From Pontibacter populi (GTDB taxonomy: Bacteria; Bacteroidota; Bacteroidia; Cytophagales; Hymenobacteraceae), in assembly GCF_019336435.1 (NCBI RefSeq), contig NZ_JAHWXQ010000002.1, positions 558,001-622,000 on the forward strand: a stretch of DNA of 64,000 nucleotides, in the 5' to 3' direction. The translations under genes and the position numbers were made by a program. This document shows positions 41,926 through 50,156 of this stretch, in pieces (position 1 is the first letter of the stretch; every line of letters starts with the position of its first letter). The notes beneath the pieces were generated by a model. The model searched no databases, had not been told where the DNA came from, and was given only the letters and a program-made list of their open reading frames with translations.

Positions 41926-43785
41926 TTACTTTTTGCTGGCCCGGGCATCCATAAGCTGCACAGCTTTTACCAGTTTCACAAATTCGCCGCGGTTGCCGTC
42001 TTCGTCTTTTCCGCGGGCCTGTTGCGCCAGCTCCAGTACTTTGCCGTAGTTGGCTGTTCCCTTGAATTTAGACTCACGCAGCAACATACCATAAGCCGCC
42101 ACTGCAGCAGAGAATCTATAGTTGTCTGACAGTTTTTCCGGGGCAACAGTTTGGGTGGTAACTATAGTTTGCAGCAGTTTGCTTGTGTCGCCGGCTGGTT
42201 CTTTGTAGCGCAGTTTCAGGGTCAGCAATTCGTTGGTAGCAGCAGCTTTGTTGTTCAGTTTGGTCTCCTGGTACTTCAGGTCATCTATCGTTTGCAGCTC
42301 GGTTTTGTTGTTTTTAGAGGCGGCCGGCACTATTTCGTAAAGCGCGGTTACAGTATGGCCAGCGCCCATATCGCCTGCATCTTTCTGATCGTTGTTAAAG
42401 TCTTCGTTCTGTAGGGCGCGGTTCTCATAGCCGATCAGGCGGTAGGCTTTTACATGGGCCGGATTAAACTCCAGCTGCAACTTTACGTCTTTGGCAATGG
42501 TAAACAGGGTGCCGCCAAACTCATTCACGAACACCTTTTTAGCTTCCAGGATGTTATCGATGTAGGCATAGTTACCGTTGCCTTTGTTAGCCAGTTGCTC
42601 CATGCGTGAGTCTTTCAGGTTGCCGGTTCCAAAACCGAGTACAGTTAAAAACACACCGGTTTCACGTTTCTTCTCGATCAGCCTTTCCAACTCACCTGAG
42701 CTTGATACGCCTACGTTAAAATCACCGTCTGTTGCCAGTATCACCCGGTTATTACCGCCTTTAATAAAATGCTTTTCCGCTTCCTGATAAGCCTGGTTTA
42801 TGCCAGCCGCACCGGCCGTTGCCCCACCCGCTTCCAACGCTTCAATTGCAGCCAGCATTTCTGCTTTTTTATTCGTTGAAGGCAAAACTAAACCCGCCGC
42901 TCCGGCATATACAACTATAGCTACCTTATCCTGCGGGCGCAACTGCTCTACCAGCATTTTAAATCCGGATTTAACTAATGGTAACTTATCCTGGCTCATC
43001 ATCGATCCCGACACATCGATCAGGAACACGATGTTAGAAGCCGGCAGGTTATAGGTAGGTATATCTTTGCCCTGCAGCCCGATGTGCAGTAACAGATTCT
43101 CCTTATTCCACGGACAGGCGGCCAGCTCCGTAGTTACCGAAAACGGATGTTCATTGGTTGGTTGCGGATAATCATAATCAAAGTAGTTGATCATCTCTTC
43201 GATGCGAACTGCATCGGCAGGCGGTAATTGTCCTTCGTTAATAAAGCGGCGCACATTACTGTATGACGCATTGTCCACGTCGATGGAGAACGTAGAAAGC
43301 GGGTTCTTCTTTGCTTCCAGGAAAATGCTTTCGGGCAGGTGCTGGTATTCTTCTGTGTTGAATACAGGCGGCGCGTAGCTGAATGTTGCCTGGTCTGCCA
43401 TTACGGATACCCCTGCTACTTTCCCAGCCAGAGCTCTGCTAGCCTTCTTACTATAACCGGTTACTACCACTTCCTCCAGCGCCCGATTATCAGCTTCCAG
43501 GGCAACATTTATAACTGAGTCTTTCTTTATAGTTACATCTTTGCTCTTATAACCAATGTAGCGGAATGACAGTGTCTTGTCAGAGGTAGAAACCAGCAAT
43601 TTATAGTTACCGGCGGCATCGGTGGCTACGCCTTTGTTCGTTCCTTTTATAGCTACAGCTACACCAGGCAATGGCTGGGAATTTGAAGCGTCAGTTACCT
43701 TACCGGTTATAGTTCTGGTCTGCGCTATAGTTGTGAGAGATATCAGCAGGAAGCTGAAAACGAGAAAGTAGATGTGCTTTTTCAT
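41926..43785 (-). CDS. vWA-domain protein with CarboxypepD_reg and SusC-like N-terminus (YfbK-like)
   Basis: 619 residues from ATG 43785 (signal MKKHIYFLVFSFLLISL). Order: CarboxypepD_reg-like domain (about 26-98, TGKVTDASNSQPLPGVAVAI), a SusC-type TonB-box stretch DNRALEEVVVTGYSKK (99-114), a short RALAGKVAGVSV piece like the start of a SusC plug, a YfbK-type N-terminal region (about 140-230), a vWA domain with MIDAS VFLIDVSGSMM (252-262; DxSxS) and a YfbK-type C-terminal domain. It probably binds envelope ligands through a metal-dependent site. It is divergent from the ECF sigma factor gene, with which it shares domains, suggesting a common system. Confidence 0.85.
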   Translation of the reverse strand: MKKHIYFLVFSFLLISLTTIAQTRTITGKVTDASNSQPLPGVAVAIKGTNKGVATDAAGNYKLLVSTSDKTLSFRYIGYKSKDVTIKKDSVINVALEADNRALEEVVVTGYSKKASRALAGKVAGVSVMADQATFSYAPPVFNTEEYQHLPESIFLEAKKNPLSTFSIDVDNASYSNVRRFINEGQLPPADAVRIEEMINYFDYDYPQPTNEHPFSVTTELAACPWNKENLLLHIGLQGKDIPTYNLPASNIVFLIDVSGSMMSQDKLPLVKSGFKMLVEQLRPQDKVAIVVYAGAAGLVLPSTNKKAEMLAAIEALEAGGATAGAAGINQAYQEAEKHFIKGGNNRVILATDGDFNVGVSSSGELERLIEKKRETGVFLTVLGFGTGNLKDSRMEQLANKGNGNYAYIDNILEAKKVFVNEFGGTLFTIAKDVKLQLEFNPAHVKAYRLIGYENRALQNEDFNNDQKDAGDMGAGHTVTALYEIVPAASKNNKTELQTIDDLKYQETKLNNKAAATNELLTLKLRYKEPAGDTSKLLQTIVTTQTVAPEKLSDNYRFSAAVAAYGMLLRESKFKGTANYGKVLELAQQARGKDEDGNRGEFVKLVKAVQLMDARASKK

Positions 43786-43903
43786 GGCTGTTTGTGTTTG
43801 GTTTCTCTCATGATGCAGCCCTCCACACGATTCCATAAAAAAATATTAAAAATTTTTAATTGATGCTTTTTGCTTTTATTTAAGGTAGCAATCCAACTAT
43901 AGT

Positions 43904-44491
43904 ATGTTTCTCAAATTCTTTAAAAAGGCCGACCCACCCGACGACATGCAGCTGGTGCAACAGTACCGGACTACAGCCGATATGGACTGCCTTGGCGAGC
44001 TTTTTGAACGACATACCGAAATGGTGTACCTGGTTTGCCTGAAGTACCTGCGCGATGAAGAAGAAAGTAAAGATGCCACCATGCAGGTTTTCGAGAGCCT
44101 GACCGAACTGCTGCTGAAACACGACATCGCTAATTTTAAAAGCTGGCTGCACGTAACTACCAAAAACCATTGCCTGATGCAGCTGCGGGCCAAAAAAGGC
44201 AAAGAACAGGTAAGCTTAGAAGATGCTTCGCCTCCATTTATGGAAAACAGCGATCTTTTTCATCTTAGTGATGCCGAGCAGAAAGAAGAGGACGAAAAGC
44301 TACTGGCACAGGGGTTGGAAACATTACCGCCAGAACAACGAACCTGTGTAGAGCTATTTTATCTGCAGCAAAAGAGTTATAAAGAGATTGCCGAACAAAC
44401 AGGCTGCGACCTGAACAAAGTAAAAAGTTACATACAAAACGGGAAACGGAACCTGAAACTATACATGGAGAAACACCATGAACCACGCTAA
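43904..44491 (+). CDS. ECF RNA polymerase sigma factor
   Basis: 195 residues: region 2 (DCLGELFERHTEMVYLVCLKYL), with RDEEESKDATMQVFE as the -10-recognition part, and region 4 (LPPEQRTCVELFYLQQKSYKEIAEQTGC) containing the helix-turn-helix that reads -35. Short ECF-type sigma factors are released by membrane anti-sigma factors in response to envelope signals. Its stop overlaps the anti-sigma gene by 14 bases, so the pair is co-translated. Confidence 0.93.
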   Translation: MFLKFFKKADPPDDMQLVQQYRTTADMDCLGELFERHTEMVYLVCLKYLRDEEESKDATMQVFESLTELLLKHDIANFKSWLHVTTKNHCLMQLRAKKGKEQVSLEDASPPFMENSDLFHLSDAEQKEEDEKLLAQGLETLPPEQRTCVELFYLQQKSYKEIAEQTGCDLNKVKSYIQNGKRNLKLYMEKHHEPR

Positions 44492-45821
44492 CCACCACAT
44501 ACACTTCGGTGCAGACGGGCACCCTACCCTGGAATTGCTGCGGCAGTACCAGGAAGGCTTGCTGTCGCCTGCCCAGAGCCACCAGTTGGAACGCCACCTG
44601 CTGGACTGTGACCTATGCGCGGACTTAGCTGAAGGAATGACCTTATCAGATGCTACCCAAACCAAAGCTGCCGTTTCCGACATTAAAAACCGTTTAACTA
44701 TAGTTAAAGAAAAACGCCGTGCAGCAGCCTGGTACTCTGACTGGCGGGCCGTTGCTGCTGTGTTCGTGCTGCTCTGCTCTGCTGTAATGGTGTTTTATTA
44801 CCAGTATACCAACTTACAAACTGCCCCGGAAACTATAGCTGTAGAAAAAACTGTGGAGCAACCTGAAACTATAGTTAAATTCTCTCCGCCTGCACCCATC
44901 GTTAACCAGGAAACAATAGAAGAAACGGAACTCGATCAGTCAACTATAAAACCAAATCTAAGCAAAGCAAAACCTAAAGTTAGTACTGACACCTATGCCT
45001 ATTCGGATACTGATGAAGAAGACTTCTTTCCGTATGATATTACCAAAGTGATGGATGAAATGGATGCTGCTAAGGTAACGGAATCAGTAGCGCTGGAAGA
45101 AGTTACTTTTGACCTGAAAGCAGACAGCACGGCAACTATAGCTACTGCAAAACCAAAAGCCAGGGTAGCTGTAGCAGCTCCGCAAATGAGTCTTGAACGT
45201 GCCTTACAAGGTCAGGTAGCAGGAGTAGCAGTGCAGCGTAAAAAAGGTGAAGCAAATTTAGTTCAGGGTAAGGTTACAGACGATGCTGGCAATCCGTTAC
45301 CAGGCGTAATGGTACAGGTAAAAGGTACCATGCTGGGCGTTTCTACAGATAAAGATGGTAACTTCTCGTTACAGGTTCCTGCAGATAAAACTGTCTTAAA
45401 CTTCCGCTACATCGGTTTTGAGTCAAAGGAACAACAAATTGACAGCACAAAAACTTTACTAGCCGTTAACCTGCAACCGGATAATCGTGCTTTGTCTGAA
45501 GTGGTGGTAACCGGTTACAGCAAACGTGCCGCAGCACCAGTCATCGAAAAGCCCAAACCAACTATAGGAACCCGCGCCTACAAACTATACCTTAAATACG
45601 AGCAGCGCCCACTTACTACAAAGGCTAAAGGAAGAGTTATAGTTGGCTTTACAGTATCTGAAAGCGGTCAGTTAGAAAATGTACGGGTATTACGCAGCCT
45701 GAACCCGGAGGCAGATGCAGAAGCGGTTAGATTAATCCAGGAAGGCCCTGCCTGGGAACCCGCAAAACAGAATGGCAATCGAGTATTGCAGCAGGTAAAG
45801 GTGGTCGTTCGGTTTAGGTAA
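44478..45821 (+). CDS. Membrane anti-sigma factor with CarboxypepD_reg and TonB C-terminal domain
   Basis: 447 residues. The N-terminal zinc anti-sigma motif is HLLDCDLC (His40-x3-Cys44-x2-Cys47), one membrane helix lies at about 90-108, and an acidic linker follows. Outside the membrane come a SusC-plug-like LERALQGQVAGVAVQRK (239-255), a CarboxypepD_reg-like domain (260-335), a TonB-box-like DNRALSEVVVTGYSKR (335-350) and a TonB C-terminal-like domain (385-447, KGRVIVGFTVSESGQLENV). It probably holds the sigma factor inactive until an outer-membrane or TonB-type contact is sensed. The overlap with the sigma gene supports this. Confidence 0.82.
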   Translation: MNHANHHIHFGADGHPTLELLRQYQEGLLSPAQSHQLERHLLDCDLCADLAEGMTLSDATQTKAAVSDIKNRLTIVKEKRRAAAWYSDWRAVAAVFVLLCSAVMVFYYQYTNLQTAPETIAVEKTVEQPETIVKFSPPAPIVNQETIEETELDQSTIKPNLSKAKPKVSTDTYAYSDTDEEDFFPYDITKVMDEMDAAKVTESVALEEVTFDLKADSTATIATAKPKARVAVAAPQMSLERALQGQVAGVAVQRKKGEANLVQGKVTDDAGNPLPGVMVQVKGTMLGVSTDKDGNFSLQVPADKTVLNFRYIGFESKEQQIDSTKTLLAVNLQPDNRALSEVVVTGYSKRAAAPVIEKPKPTIGTRAYKLYLKYEQRPLTTKAKGRVIVGFTVSESGQLENVRVLRSLNPEADAEAVRLIQEGPAWEPAKQNGNRVLQQVKVVVRFR

Positions 45822-45831
45822 GTATTATCGG

Positions 45832-45945
45832 TTGCTGGTGCGAGTTTGCAACTCGTGACTTGCTATGATGTCGGATTTGTATTCCGACTGGGCCAGAGGC
45901 CCAAACTATAGTTCGACACGATCGAAGACGCTTGCGCCAGGGATA
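45832..45945. repeat. Modular multi-hairpin intergenic element
   Basis: Bounded by CTGGTGCGAG... and ...CTTGCGCCAG. Inside are stacked mini-hairpins: GAGTTTGCAACTC, GTCGGATTTGTATTCCGAC, GGGCCAGAGGCCC and AAACTATAGTT. It belongs to the same family as 48683-48757, 53883-53992 and 57876-58150; the hairpin content differs at each site. The gap 45822-46051 contains nothing else. Confidence 0.7.
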
Positions 45946-46051
45946 AAAAACCGTTACGCAATTCTAACAATTTAACCTTCCAACCATTTAACCATTAACA
46001 ATCAACAATTCCCACCCACCGTATAGTTACAAACACAAACAAACTTAACCT

Positions 46052-46336
46052 ATGGAACACGAAGTAAAGCACGACCAGGACGACCTGCGTTTTTATATGG
46101 AAATTGGGGACGAGGAAGCCGAACTAACCTATAGTTACACCGACGAAAACGCCATGGACTTTGACCATACCTTTGTGCCGGAGAGTGCACGCGGACAGGG
46201 TATCGCTCATAAATTAGTCCGTTGCGGACTGGATTTTGCACGCGAGAATGACTGCAAAGCCATTGCTTCCTGCCCTGCCGTAGAAGCATTCGTAAAGCGC
46301 CACCCCGAGTACAACGACATCATGCTATGGCCATAG
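46052..46336 (+). CDS. GNAT-family N-acetyltransferase
   Basis: 94 residues, the short one-domain type often called YjdJ/Gtn-like. The acetyl-CoA binding motif A is FVPESARGQGIAHKLVRCGL (R/Q-x-x-G-x-G/A), followed by the strand KAIASCPAVEAFVKRHPEY. The N-terminal DLRFYMEIGDEEAELTYSY strands are typical of this compact family. Cytoplasmic; acceptor unknown. Stands alone. Confidence 0.88.
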   Translation: MEHEVKHDQDDLRFYMEIGDEEAELTYSYTDENAMDFDHTFVPESARGQGIAHKLVRCGLDFARENDCKAIASCPAVEAFVKRHPEYNDIMLWP

Positions 46337-46458
46337 TTTTCCAACTATAACTATCTCCAATAAAAGCGGTTTCTCTATTCAAAATTTCGGATATTTGCCT
46401 GTAATCAAATGCAAACCTGCGCTGCACTATTTATAGGGTAAGCCGCTAAAACTATACT

Positions 46459-47922
46459 ATGAACGAAGAAATAAGAGAACTCGAGCCCAAAGCGCTCTGG
46501 AACTACTTTACCGACCTGAATGCTGTGCCGCGTCCGTCTAAAAAAGAAGAGCGCGTGATACAGTTTATGAAAGATTTTGGCAACAGCCTTGGCCTGGAAA
46601 CGATGGTAGATGAGATCGGCAACGTGATCATTAAAAAACCGGCCACTGCAGGCATGGAAAACCGCCAGACCATTTTGCTGCAAAGCCACCTGGACATGGT
46701 ACACCAGAAAAACGCTGAGACTAACTTCGATTTCAACTCACAGGGAATTGAGATGTTCGTGGAAGGCGACTGGGTAAAAGCAAAAGGCACTACGCTGGGC
46801 GCTGACAACGGTATTGGTGTGGCTACGATCATGGCGCTGCTGGCATCTGACAATATCCCACATCCTCCATTAGAAGCCCTGTTTACCATAGACGAAGAAA
46901 CTGGCATGACCGGTGCTCTTGGATTGAAAGGTGGTATGCTGGAAGCCTCTATCATGCTGAACCTGGATACAGAAGATGATACGGAATTAACGATTGGCTG
47001 CGCTGGCGGTGTAGATGTAACCGCAACCGGAAACTATAGTTCAGAGACCGCTACTGCCAACAGCACTGGCTTTCGCTTAAGCATAAAAGGTTTAACGGGT
47101 GGTCACTCAGGAATGGATATTCACCTGGGACGTGGCAATGCGAACAAACTGATGAACCGTATACTAGCGCAGGCTGCTGAGCAGTTTGGCGTACAGGTTA
47201 GTGAGATAGATGGCGGAAGTTTGCGCAATGCAATACCGCGGGAGTCGTTTGCGGTAGTTGCTGTGACGCAGGACAAGGCAAAGGCTTTCGAAGAATTTGT
47301 TGCGACTCAGAAAGACATCCTGAAGAAGGAATACAACACCACAGACCCGAACCTGGAAGTAACGATTGAAGCTACTACTGCTCCAACTCAGGTGCTGGCT
47401 CAGGATTTCCAGAATAAATTACTACGCAGCATTTACGCCTGCCCGAACGGCATCTACCGCCTCAGCCCGGACATCGAGAACCTGGTGCAGACATCAAATA
47501 ACGTGGCGCGCGTGCTGGTGAAAAATGGCGAATACAGCATTCAGTGCTTAACCCGAAGCTCCGTAGATTCTGAGAAAATGGATCTGGCCAATGCGATCAG
47601 ATCAACTTTTGAACTGGCTGGCGCCGCTGTCACCTTCAAAGGCAGCTACCCGGGCTGGACACCACTTCCGGGTGCCGCTATCGTGCAGGTGATGAGCGAC
47701 CTATACCGCGAGCTGTTCGACGGCGAGCCGCATGTAAACGCCTGCCACGCGGGCTTGGAGTGCGGTATAGTGGGTGGCAATTACCCGGACATGGAAATGA
47801 TCTCATTTGGTCCAAACATCCGCGGTGCCCACTCTCCTGACGAAAAAGTACAGATCAGCTCGGTACAAAAATACTGGGGCTTCCTGCTGGAAACACTGGA
47901 GCGTATCCCTGTGAAAGTTTAA
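46459..47922 (+). CDS. pepD: Aminoacyl-histidine dipeptidase (M20 family, PepD)
   Basis: 487 residues, the usual length. Two-metal M20 peptidase: SHLDMVHQK (His-x-Asp, about 77-79), DNGIGVATIMALLASDN, TIDEETGMTGALGL (Glu-Glu catalytic/metal), LDTEDD and the late HAGLECGIVGGNYPD. It hydrolyses X-His dipeptides such as carnosine in the cytoplasm. The lid domain lies between about 190 and 380. A terminator hairpin (47948-47980) follows. One CTATAG is inside the gene (NYSSE). Confidence 0.95.
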   Translation: MNEEIRELEPKALWNYFTDLNAVPRPSKKEERVIQFMKDFGNSLGLETMVDEIGNVIIKKPATAGMENRQTILLQSHLDMVHQKNAETNFDFNSQGIEMFVEGDWVKAKGTTLGADNGIGVATIMALLASDNIPHPPLEALFTIDEETGMTGALGLKGGMLEASIMLNLDTEDDTELTIGCAGGVDVTATGNYSSETATANSTGFRLSIKGLTGGHSGMDIHLGRGNANKLMNRILAQAAEQFGVQVSEIDGGSLRNAIPRESFAVVAVTQDKAKAFEEFVATQKDILKKEYNTTDPNLEVTIEATTAPTQVLAQDFQNKLLRSIYACPNGIYRLSPDIENLVQTSNNVARVLVKNGEYSIQCLTRSSVDSEKMDLANAIRSTFELAGAAVTFKGSYPGWTPLPGAAIVQVMSDLYRELFDGEPHVNACHAGLECGIVGGNYPDMEMISFGPNIRGAHSPDEKVQISSVQKYWGFLLETLERIPVKV

Positions 47923-47947
47923 ACCATTGCTATAAAGATTTAGTTAT

Positions 47948-47980
47948 GAAAGCGCCTGCAACCACAGGCGCTTTCTTTTT
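47948..47980 (+). terminator. Rho-independent terminator of pepD
   Basis: GAAAGCGCCTG-caacca-CAGGCGCTTTC followed by TTTTT, 26 bases after the pepD stop. Confidence 0.92.
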
Positions 47981-47987
47981 ATCTTTG
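47980..47987 (+). promoter_or_regulatory. Possible -7 promoter element before the YczE-like gene
   Basis: TATCTTTG fits the Bacteroidota TAnnTTTG box, only 5 bases before the ATG at 47992. If functional, the mRNA would be essentially leaderless. A convincing -33 box could not be placed because the pepD terminator occupies that region. Confidence 0.35.
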
Positions 47988-47991
47988 CCCC

Positions 47992-48636
47992 ATGAAAAAC
48001 TGGATCATCCGTTATAGTTTCTTTTTTGCTGGTTTGTTGCTGTTTGGGTTTGCTAACGCGATGGCTGTAAAAGTGAAATACCTGGGCCTGCACCCCTGGG
48101 AAGTACTGAACGTGGCGCTCTTTCAGAAATTTGGCTTCACGATTGGTACCTGGAGTGTGCTCGTGGGCCTGGCGGTGATTGTGGTGGCCTGGTTCGTGAA
48201 CCGCAAATACATTAACGTCGGTACTTTCCTGAATACCTTGCTTATCGGTCCGTTCATGGACTTTTTCCTTTGGTTGGATTTTCTACCTGAAGCTACGCAT
48301 GGCTGGCAGGATTATGCGCAGCTGTTTACGGCAATACTTATCGGCAGCATTGCAGGCGGGTTGTATGTAGCAGGTGGCGTTGGTGCCGGCCCACGCGATG
48401 GGTTCATGCTATCGTTGTCGGAACGTACACGCCTTTCCGTAAGCCAGGCGCGGATAGTAGTAGAATGTATCGTATTGGTTATCGGCTTTTCATTAGGTGG
48501 CCCCATTGGTATTATCACGTTCCTTTACACCTTTATCCAAAGCCCATTATTTCAGATCACATTACGTTTCTTCCAGAAGCTTCGGATTTACTTAACCGAG
48601 GAACCCGCTCCGGAAAAAGTACAGGTTAAACATTAA
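47992..48636 (+). CDS. YczE/YitT-type integral membrane protein
   Basis: 214 residues with five predicted membrane helices; the loop segment GVGAGPRDGFMLSLSERT (about 127-144) and the later VSQARIVVECIVLVIGFSLGGPIG match the YczE/YyaS/YitT family of Bacteria. The function of this family is not settled; members are linked to export or metabolism. It follows pepD and a terminator; the repeat-rich gap begins after it. Confidence 0.85.
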   Translation: MKNWIIRYSFFFAGLLLFGFANAMAVKVKYLGLHPWEVLNVALFQKFGFTIGTWSVLVGLAVIVVAWFVNRKYINVGTFLNTLLIGPFMDFFLWLDFLPEATHGWQDYAQLFTAILIGSIAGGLYVAGGVGAGPRDGFMLSLSERTRLSVSQARIVVECIVLVIGFSLGGPIGIITFLYTFIQSPLFQITLRFFQKLRIYLTEEPAPEKVQVKH

Positions 48637-48682
48637 GGTTTAGTTGTGCTAGGTTATAGTTGAGTTTGTAGTTTCATAGTCC

Positions 48683-48757
48683 GTAAAGCTGGCGCGAGTC
48701 TCTAGACTCGTGACTTAGAGTGAATGTTGAGTCTCCTGACTCGACTGGCCCGGTAGG
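48683..48757. repeat. Modular hairpin element, short copy
   Basis: GCTGGCGCGAGTCTCTAGACTCGTGAC and TTGAGTCTCCTGACTCGACTGGCC are two stacked mini-hairpins with the same outer GGCGCGAG wording as 45832-45945 and 53883-53992. It lacks the closing CTCGCGCCA arm and is joined to composite repeat B. Confidence 0.6.
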
Positions 48758-49390
48758 GACAGGAATTGTCTGAATCAGGATTTACAGGATTATAGGATCT
48801 TTAGGATTAGACTTTTGCTATAGTCCAGTAAACAGTTTCATATCATCTGTTTTAACCCACCCCTACCCCTCCCGAGAGGGGAATTGCGTCTGTCGCTTTG
48901 TTCGTGGCTATAGTTTTATAGTTTCTGCTAGTCATCCCCCTGCCCCCTTCAAAGGGGGACTTTTCTGGCTACTGCTTTATATTCTGTCATTTCGACGAAA
49001 GGAGAAATCTGAATTAGCTATAGTTACAGCCCACGACCAGGACAGGTTTACCTGTCCCTTTGAAATTATAGCCACGATAAAAGTCGAAGCGAGCAGGTTC
49101 AAACTATAGATAAGCTTCTACTATGCGAAACTTCTCAGTCTTCGGGTTGAGCGCCTTGTGAATGTCTGGTGGCGTAGCCATTGCGACGCAGGAGCAAAAG
49201 AGATTCGCGCAGCGCGATGCCCAAAGACGGGGCCTCCCGGCCGTGAGGGCACCAAAGCCAACTATAATAACTATAGGTGAGTAGAGCTCCCAGGAATAAA
49301 GAAAGTTCGAAATGAAGGCTTTGATCAAAATATGAGAAGCTTCAGCTAAAAGCTGAAATAGATTTCTCCTTTCGTCGAAATGACAAAGAG
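48724..49390. repeat. Composite intergenic repeat, copy B
   Basis: Same order of units as 32358-33052: CTGAATCAGGATTTACAGGATT, CCCCTACCCCTCCCGAGAGGGGAATT and CCCCCTGCCCCCTTCAAAGGGGGAC hairpins, TGTCATTTCGACGAAAGGAGAAATCTGAAT, GGACAGGTTTACCTGTCCC, GCGAAACTTCTCAGTCTTCGG, GACGGGGCCTCCCGGCCGTGAGGGCA and AGATTTCTCCTTTCGTCGAAATGACAAAG. It fills most of the 844-base gap 48637-49480; small open frames in it are ignored. Confidence 0.75.
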
Positions 49391-49480
49391 GGGAACTATA
49401 AACCCCTATAACCTGTCCGAAATCAGGTATTATTCGTTTAAATAACTGATAATCAAATTATTTAACCTAACACTTAAGCC

Positions 49481-49936
49481 ATGAACTTAACACACGATAT
49501 GCACCGCGTGGAACGATGGGCAGATACCCATCATCCTATCTGGCTCGACTTTTTAAGGATCGGACTTGGTATATTCCTGATGATAAAAGGCTTTATGTTT
49601 GTGCAGGACACAGGGGCATTTTTTAGTATTATGCATAAAAGCCAGTTTCCATGGGTCTCTATTGGTCTTGCCCATTATGTGGCGTTTGCGCATTTGGTAG
49701 GTGGTTTCCTGATCGCTATTGGCCTTATTACGAGGGTGGCCATCCTGTTTCAGATACCAATACTGCTGGGGGCAGTTTTCTTTGTGAACCCGACACATGG
49801 TTTCTATTCGGAGAACACCGAACTCTGGTCATCGATCATTGTGCTGCTGTTACTGATCGGTTTCCTTATTTTCGGTTCCGGTCGCTTCTCAGTAGACCAT
49901 ATCATCCGTAAACCACAAAACGACTGGCTTTATTAA
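49481..49936 (+). CDS. DoxX-family membrane protein
   Basis: 151 residues with four membrane helices. The pattern WLDFLRIGLGIFLMIKGF at the first helix, HYVAFAHLVGGFLIAIGLITR at the second and third, and FLIFGSGRFSVDHIIRK at the end is that of the DoxX/DoxD-like family. These proteins act in redox or sulfur chemistry in the inner membrane, but the exact role of this one is unknown. Monocistronic; the downstream gap to the MenE-like gene is 220 bases of AT-rich sequence. Confidence 0.8.
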   Translation: MNLTHDMHRVERWADTHHPIWLDFLRIGLGIFLMIKGFMFVQDTGAFFSIMHKSQFPWVSIGLAHYVAFAHLVGGFLIAIGLITRVAILFQIPILLGAVFFVNPTHGFYSENTELWSSIIVLLLLIGFLIFGSGRFSVDHIIRKPQNDWLY

Positions 49937-50104
49937 GTTAGAAAGTTTAGAAGTTAAAAAGTTTGGAAGTTAAAGAGTTTAGGAGTTGAAGAAAGGAACT
50001 ATAGTTTTTGATCCTATAAGGGAATCCTTCATTAAACAATCTAACAATTCAATCATCCAGCCCTTTAACAATTCAGTAATTAACAATAAAACCTCTTTTT
50101 CGCA

Positions 50105-50132
50105 TTTTTGTATAGTGCATATAGTACATTTG
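50105..50132 (+). promoter_or_regulatory. Possible promoter of the menE-like gene
   Basis: TACATTTG (50125-50132) matches TAnnTTTG and TTTTTG lies about 14 bases upstream, a shorter spacing than the usual 17-23. The ATG is 24 bases downstream. Confidence 0.35.
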
Positions 50133-50156
50133 CGTATGTGCTAACGCCTGCAAAAT

